The position numbers were made by a program, and so were the translations under genes. From positions 1 to 35,892 of the forward strand of contig NZ_POUD01000071.1 in assembly GCF_003236395.1 (NCBI RefSeq): a DNA stretch of 35,892 nucleotides. The letters are read 5' to 3'. This DNA comes from Nonomuraea aridisoli (GTDB lineage Bacteria; Actinomycetota; Actinomycetes; Streptosporangiales; Streptosporangiaceae). The notes below the pieces were generated by a model that did no database searches, was not told the DNA's origin, and saw only the letters and a program-made list of their open reading frames with translations. Position 1 is the first letter of the stretch. The number at the start of each line of letters is the position of its first letter. This document shows, in pieces, positions 32,552 to 35,892 of this stretch.

Positions 32552-33775
32552 ATGACCACGACATACGAGACGTTCCTCGACTACGCCAACCGCGCCGACC
32601 CGTACGCGCTGTTCCCGGAGCTGCGGCGGACGCCGGTGGCCCGCCAGCCGGACGGCAGCTACGTGGTGAGCACCTACCGGGAGATCGTCTCCCTGCTCCA
32701 CGATCCCCGGGTCAGCTCCGACCTGCGCAACCTTCCGGAGATCGCGAACATCCGGATCTCTCCGGACGACGCCGCCCCGCAGCTGCCGCCCGAGTTCATC
32801 CGCCGCGACCCTCCCGACCACGACCGGCTGCGGGCCATGGTGATGAAGCACTTCGGACCGCCCGGCGCCCCCGGGCGGGTCGCCGGGATGGAGCCCCGGA
32901 TGCGGGAGATCATCACCGAGCTGATCGACGGCCTCGTCGGCCGGAGCCGGATCGACATCGTGGACGACTTCGCCTACCCACTGCCGGTCACGGTCATCTG
33001 CGAACTGCTCGGCGTGCCGCGCCCGGACGAGCCGCTCTTCCACAAGTGGTCGCAGATCGCGGTCGGGACCAACGACCCGACCACGGGGACGATCGTCGAG
33101 CGGAACCAGCTCAGGTTCGAGACCCTGGCCAAGCTCGGCCAGTACCTCAACGGGCTGGCGGACGCGCACCAGCGGGAGCCGGGCGACGACCTGCTCTCCG
33201 CCCTCGTCACCGACGGCGAGATGGCCCGGCCCGATGTGCTCAGCACCGCGGCGCTGCTGCTCATCGCCGGCCACGAGACCACCGTCAACCTCATCGCGAA
33301 CGGCATGCTCACCCTGCTGCGCCACCCCCACGTGCTGGAACGGCTGCGCCAGGATCCCGGGTACGCCGTCAACGTGGTCGAGGAACTGCTCCGTTACGAG
33401 CCGCCGATCCACATGCCGGGCCCGCGCCGTACCGCGCTGGCGGACATCGAGATCGCCGGCACCACCATTCCCAAGGGCTCGGTGATCGTGCTGGTGCTCG
33501 CGTCCGGCAACCGCGATCCGGAACGTTTCCCGGACCCGGACCGCTTCGACCCGGACCGCCGCGACAACCAGCACCTGGGGTTCGGCGGCGGCATCCACTA
33601 CTGCTTCGGCGCCCCACTGGCCCGGCTGGAGACCCGCCTCGCGCTGACCGAACTCACCCGCCGGCTGGTCGGACCGCGCCTGGTCGCCGACCCGCCGCCG
33701 TACCGGCACACGCCGAACCTGCGCGGCCCCTTGCACCTTCTCCTCGACATCGACGGCGTCCTCCCCGCCCATTAG
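32552..33775 (+). CDS. Cytochrome P450
   Basis: The 407-aa bacterial class I P450 starts at ATG 32552, preceded by AGGGGGACAGGGA. It has the I-helix oxygen-activation motif AGHETT (about residue 241), the ExxR motif EELLRYEPP, and the heme-binding loop FGGGIHYCFGAPLAR with Cys about residue 351. It would insert oxygen into a hydrophobic substrate, with electrons from the fused ferredoxin-reductase encoded just upstream. The substrate is unknown. No secondary-metabolite core enzyme is seen in the immediate flanks, so a xenobiotic or lipid role is as likely as tailoring. Confidence 0.95.
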   Translation: MTTTYETFLDYANRADPYALFPELRRTPVARQPDGSYVVSTYREIVSLLHDPRVSSDLRNLPEIANIRISPDDAAPQLPPEFIRRDPPDHDRLRAMVMKHFGPPGAPGRVAGMEPRMREIITELIDGLVGRSRIDIVDDFAYPLPVTVICELLGVPRPDEPLFHKWSQIAVGTNDPTTGTIVERNQLRFETLAKLGQYLNGLADAHQREPGDDLLSALVTDGEMARPDVLSTAALLLIAGHETTVNLIANGMLTLLRHPHVLERLRQDPGYAVNVVEELLRYEPPIHMPGPRRTALADIEIAGTTIPKGSVIVLVLASGNRDPERFPDPDRFDPDRRDNQHLGFGGGIHYCFGAPLARLETRLALTELTRRLVGPRLVADPPPYRHTPNLRGPLHLLLDIDGVLPAH

Positions 33776-33993
33776 CAGGCCGGGAAGTCATCGTCGGTGC
33801 CCGCGTTTCTGGCGGTGGGGAATGCGGCGCGCTTTCAGGGGACCGCTCGTCGAGGCTTGTCGCGCTCTGCTCGCCGTACCGTGCGTCGTGCTCCGCCACC
33901 GGATCAGCCATGCCGACCCGCCCTGGTGATGAGTTGTCGCGCCCGCACCCGTCATACCTGTGACGGGACACGGCGAGGCGGAAGGATGACGGG

Positions 33994-34995
33994 ATGAGTG
34001 CGGACACGCGGCTGGAGGAGCTGGGCGGGAGCGGGCTGGGCGAGGTCGACGAGCGGGCGTTCTCGGGGCTGGCGGAGCGACACCGGCGGGAGCTGCACGT
34101 GCACTGCTACCGGATGCTCGGGTCCTTCGAGGACGCCGAGGACACCGTGCAGGAGACGTTCCTGCGTGCCTGGCGGCGGCGGGAGACCTTCGAGGGGCGG
34201 TCGACGTTCCGGGCCTGGCTGTACCGGATCGCCACCAACGCCTGCCTGGACCTGCTCGCCAAGTGCCGCCCGGAGCCTGCGACCGGCGGCGAGGTGCCGT
34301 GGCTGCAGCCCTACCCGGACCGGCTGCTCGACGAGTTGCCCGCGGGCGACGCGGACGAGCCGGAGACCGTCGCCGTCGCGCGGGAGACGATCGAGCTGGC
34401 GTACCTGGTCGCAGTCCAGCACCTCGCGCCGCGCCCGCGGGCCGTGCTGATCCTGCGGGACGTGCTCGGCTGGCCGGCGAAGGACGTCGCGGGGCTCCTC
34501 GGCGACTCCGTCAACTCCGTGAACAGCGCGCTGCAACGGGCCCGCGCCGGCATGCGGGAACACCTCCCCGCCGAGCGGCAGGACTGGACCGGCGGCGGCG
34601 AGGAGGACGCCGGGACGCGCGAGCTGGTGCGCCGCTATACCGATGCCAGCGTGGCCACGGACATCGACGGACTCGCCGCACTGCTGCGGGACGACGTCCG
34701 CTGCTCGATGCCGCCCACGCCGGGCCTGCACGTCGGCCGCGACACGGTGCTGAACGACTGGGTCGAGAGCGGCTTCGAGGGCATGGGGCACCTGCGCGCC
34801 GTCCTCACCTCCGTGAACCGGCAGCCCGCCGTGGCCTTCTACCTCTGGCGGAAGCGGGAGGTCGCGTACCTGCCGCTGACGATCGACGTCCTGCGCGTCA
34901 CCGGCGGGGCGATCACCGAGATCGTCACGTTCCACGACGACCGGTTCCCGCGGCTCGGGCTGCCGGAGCGCCTGCCGGCGGACGGCACGGAGTAG
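33994..34995 (+). CDS. ECF-type sigma factor with SnoaL-like C-terminal domain (SigG/TIGR02960-like)
   Basis: The 333-aa protein has a sigma region 2 (HVHCYRMLGSFEDAEDTVQETFLRAWRR, about residues 35-65), the STFRAWLYRIATNACLDLL block, a VPWLQPYPD linker typical of this subfamily, and region 4 (APRPRAVLILRDVLGWPAKDVAGLLGDSVNSVNSALQRAR, in outline). From about residue 210 a SnoaL-like domain follows (YTDASVATDIDGLAALLRDDVRCSMPP...). Such tails replace anti-sigma factors in several extended ECF groups and control activity in cis. ATG 33994 follows GGAAGGATGACGGG. The DUF6069 gene lies 67 bases downstream and is probably in the same unit. Confidence 0.92.
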   Translation: MSADTRLEELGGSGLGEVDERAFSGLAERHRRELHVHCYRMLGSFEDAEDTVQETFLRAWRRRETFEGRSTFRAWLYRIATNACLDLLAKCRPEPATGGEVPWLQPYPDRLLDELPAGDADEPETVAVARETIELAYLVAVQHLAPRPRAVLILRDVLGWPAKDVAGLLGDSVNSVNSALQRARAGMREHLPAERQDWTGGGEEDAGTRELVRRYTDASVATDIDGLAALLRDDVRCSMPPTPGLHVGRDTVLNDWVESGFEGMGHLRAVLTSVNRQPAVAFYLWRKREVAYLPLTIDVLRVTGGAITEIVTFHDDRFPRLGLPERLPADGTE

Positions 34996-35062
34996 GCCCC
35001 ATGTGGACGCTCGCGCTGTTGAGAACCGTCACATGCCAGTTACCGAACGACGGAGGAACGAC

Positions 35063-35503
35063 ATGAACAGCATGAATGACACCGGGGGCGTCGCAGGCCC
35101 GGCATCGACCCACCGACTCCGCGGGCTCGTCGGCACCGGCTTCCTCGCCACGCTCGCGGCGATGGTGGCCACCACCCTCGCCGCTGCGCTTGCCCAGGCC
35201 GTTGGCGTCGACTTCGAGGTCTTCGATGGTGGCGAGACGATCCCGTTGGCCGGGTTCGCCGTGGTGACCGGCTTCTTCTCGGCCGTGGGCATCGTCATCG
35301 CCGTCGCTCTGCTTCGTTGGAGTGCTCGCCCCGCCGAGCGATTCGTGCGGACGGCAGTGTCGCTGACCGCGATCTCGTTGGTCCCGCCCCTCGTCGCCGG
35401 GGCGAACACCGCCACGACCACCGCCCTCCTCGTGCTCCACCTCGTCCCTGCGACGGTGATGATCCCCACTCTGGCGCGAAGCCTCCGCGCCAGGACCCAT
35501 TGA
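35063..35503 (+). CDS. DUF6069-like four-helix membrane protein
   Basis: ATG 35063, after GGAGG with six bases between, gives 146 aa with four hydrophobic segments. The first begins after LRGLVGTGFLATLAAM, the second lies in IPLAGFAVVTGFFSAVGIVIAV (in part), the third in SLTAISLVPPLVAG and the fourth in LVLHLVPATVMIPTLAR. This form matches the small DUF6069 membrane proteins that commonly follow extended sigma factors in actinobacteria. The function is unknown. An earlier in-frame start at 35003 is open but lacks a ribosome binding site. Confidence 0.75.
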   Translation: MNSMNDTGGVAGPASTHRLRGLVGTGFLATLAAMVATTLAAALAQAVGVDFEVFDGGETIPLAGFAVVTGFFSAVGIVIAVALLRWSARPAERFVRTAVSLTAISLVPPLVAGANTATTTALLVLHLVPATVMIPTLARSLRARTH

Positions 35504-35668
35504 CGATCCGGCAACGGGACAACGCGCGGCGCAAGGGCGTGCCGACCCTCATTGACGGCGTTCTCCGCTGAGCGCAGGGACAGGCAGGCGACTCCGGTGG
35601 AAGGGTCGCCGGTGTTGAAGTACTGGCTGACGGACTTCCTCGGGTGTGCGGCGGGCGGCTGTTGCCGG

Positions 35669-35892
35669 TCAGCGTTCCCGGTGGCGGCGTACGAGCAGGG
35701 TGGCGGCGGAGGCGAGGGAGATCACTAGTGCGGCGGCCGACAGGATGACCGCCCATGGAGCGCCCGCGGCGGCCCCTGTCGTGGGGGCGGCGTCCACGGT
35801 CAGTGAGGCGGGGGCTGCGTCAGGGGTGGCCGGGGTGTCGGACTTCGGGAGAAGGCGGACGACGGGGGCCGGGCGTTCGGGTTCTTCGGCGC
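35669..35892 (-). CDS. C-terminal part of a membrane-anchored protein, probably YcnI-like (partial)
   Basis: The minus strand is open from the window edge to TGA at 35669-35671. It ends in a Pro/Ala-rich linker beginning EEPERPAPVVRLLP, a single membrane helix (WAVILSAAALVISLASAATL) and a cytoplasmic RRHRER tail. This is the usual end of a surface protein with a C-terminal anchor. The 'EEPERPAPVV' segment resembles the end of the DUF1775 (YcnI, copper-binding) domain, but the rest is outside the window. CopC-like or another anchored protein is possible. Confidence 0.5.
   Translation of the reverse strand, partial: AEEPERPAPVVRLLPKSDTPATPDAAPASLTVDAAPTTGAAAGAPWAVILSAAALVISLASAATLLVRRHRER

Overview
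The window is high-GC DNA with dense, mostly non-overlapping genes. GTG starts, leaderless starts, a conservon-type sensor kinase with a DUF742 partner, a SigG/TIGR02960-type sigma factor and a SARP-type DNA-binding domain all point to an actinomycete. A Streptosporangiaceae genus such as Nonomuraea is my best guess, but the genus is inference. No rRNA, tRNA, insertion sequence, phage gene or CRISPR array was seen.

Layout. (1) 1-3.4 kb, minus strand: partial exonuclease III (xthA), a decayed SARP/serpin composite, a short inositol-phosphate-synthase paralogue and a YiiX-like cysteine hydrolase. A 50-aa membrane peptide gene diverges from the hydrolase across a near-symmetrical -10 box. (2) 3.4-9.3 kb: an orphan solute-binding lipoprotein, a two-gene conservon remnant (sensor kinase and DUF742), and a divergent MFS exporter/MarR pair with two operator-like repeats. 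(3) 9.3-18.8 kb: a catabolic island. A minus-strand operon encodes DUF917, HyuA-like hydantoinase, solute-binding protein, two permeases and two ATPases. Divergent to it are a frameshifted RpiB-like gene and a cytosine-deaminase-like amidohydrolase. This looks like uptake and ring opening of a cyclic amide or hydantoin-like compound. (4) 18.8-21.7 kb: Tex with a long RG/GN tail, then the remnant of an EF-hand protein. (5) 21.7-26.3 kb: a two-component system, a divergent Cys-containing lipoprotein, and two more small lipoproteins. (6) 26.8-30.7 kb: the most interesting locus, described below. (7) 30.9-33.8 kb: a ferredoxin-ferredoxin reductase fusion plus cytochrome P450. (8) 34-35.9 kb: a sigma factor with a SnoaL-like tail, a DUF6069 membrane protein, and the end of a probable YcnI-like membrane protein.

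The 26.8-30.7 kb locus contains a MauE-like membrane redox protein, a membrane-anchored thioredoxin-like protein (CPSC), an ABC exporter without a C39 peptidase domain, a 68-aa precursor with eight cysteines in its last 43 residues, and a type I signal peptidase. The precursor gene has its own good promoter (starting at the exporter's stop codon), a strong ribosome binding site and a hairpin terminator. I read this as a small disulfide-rich secreted peptide made with dedicated oxidation, export and leader-removal machinery. I see no lanthipeptide, radical-SAM or YcaO modification enzyme nearby. I know of no published description of this system, but I could not search.
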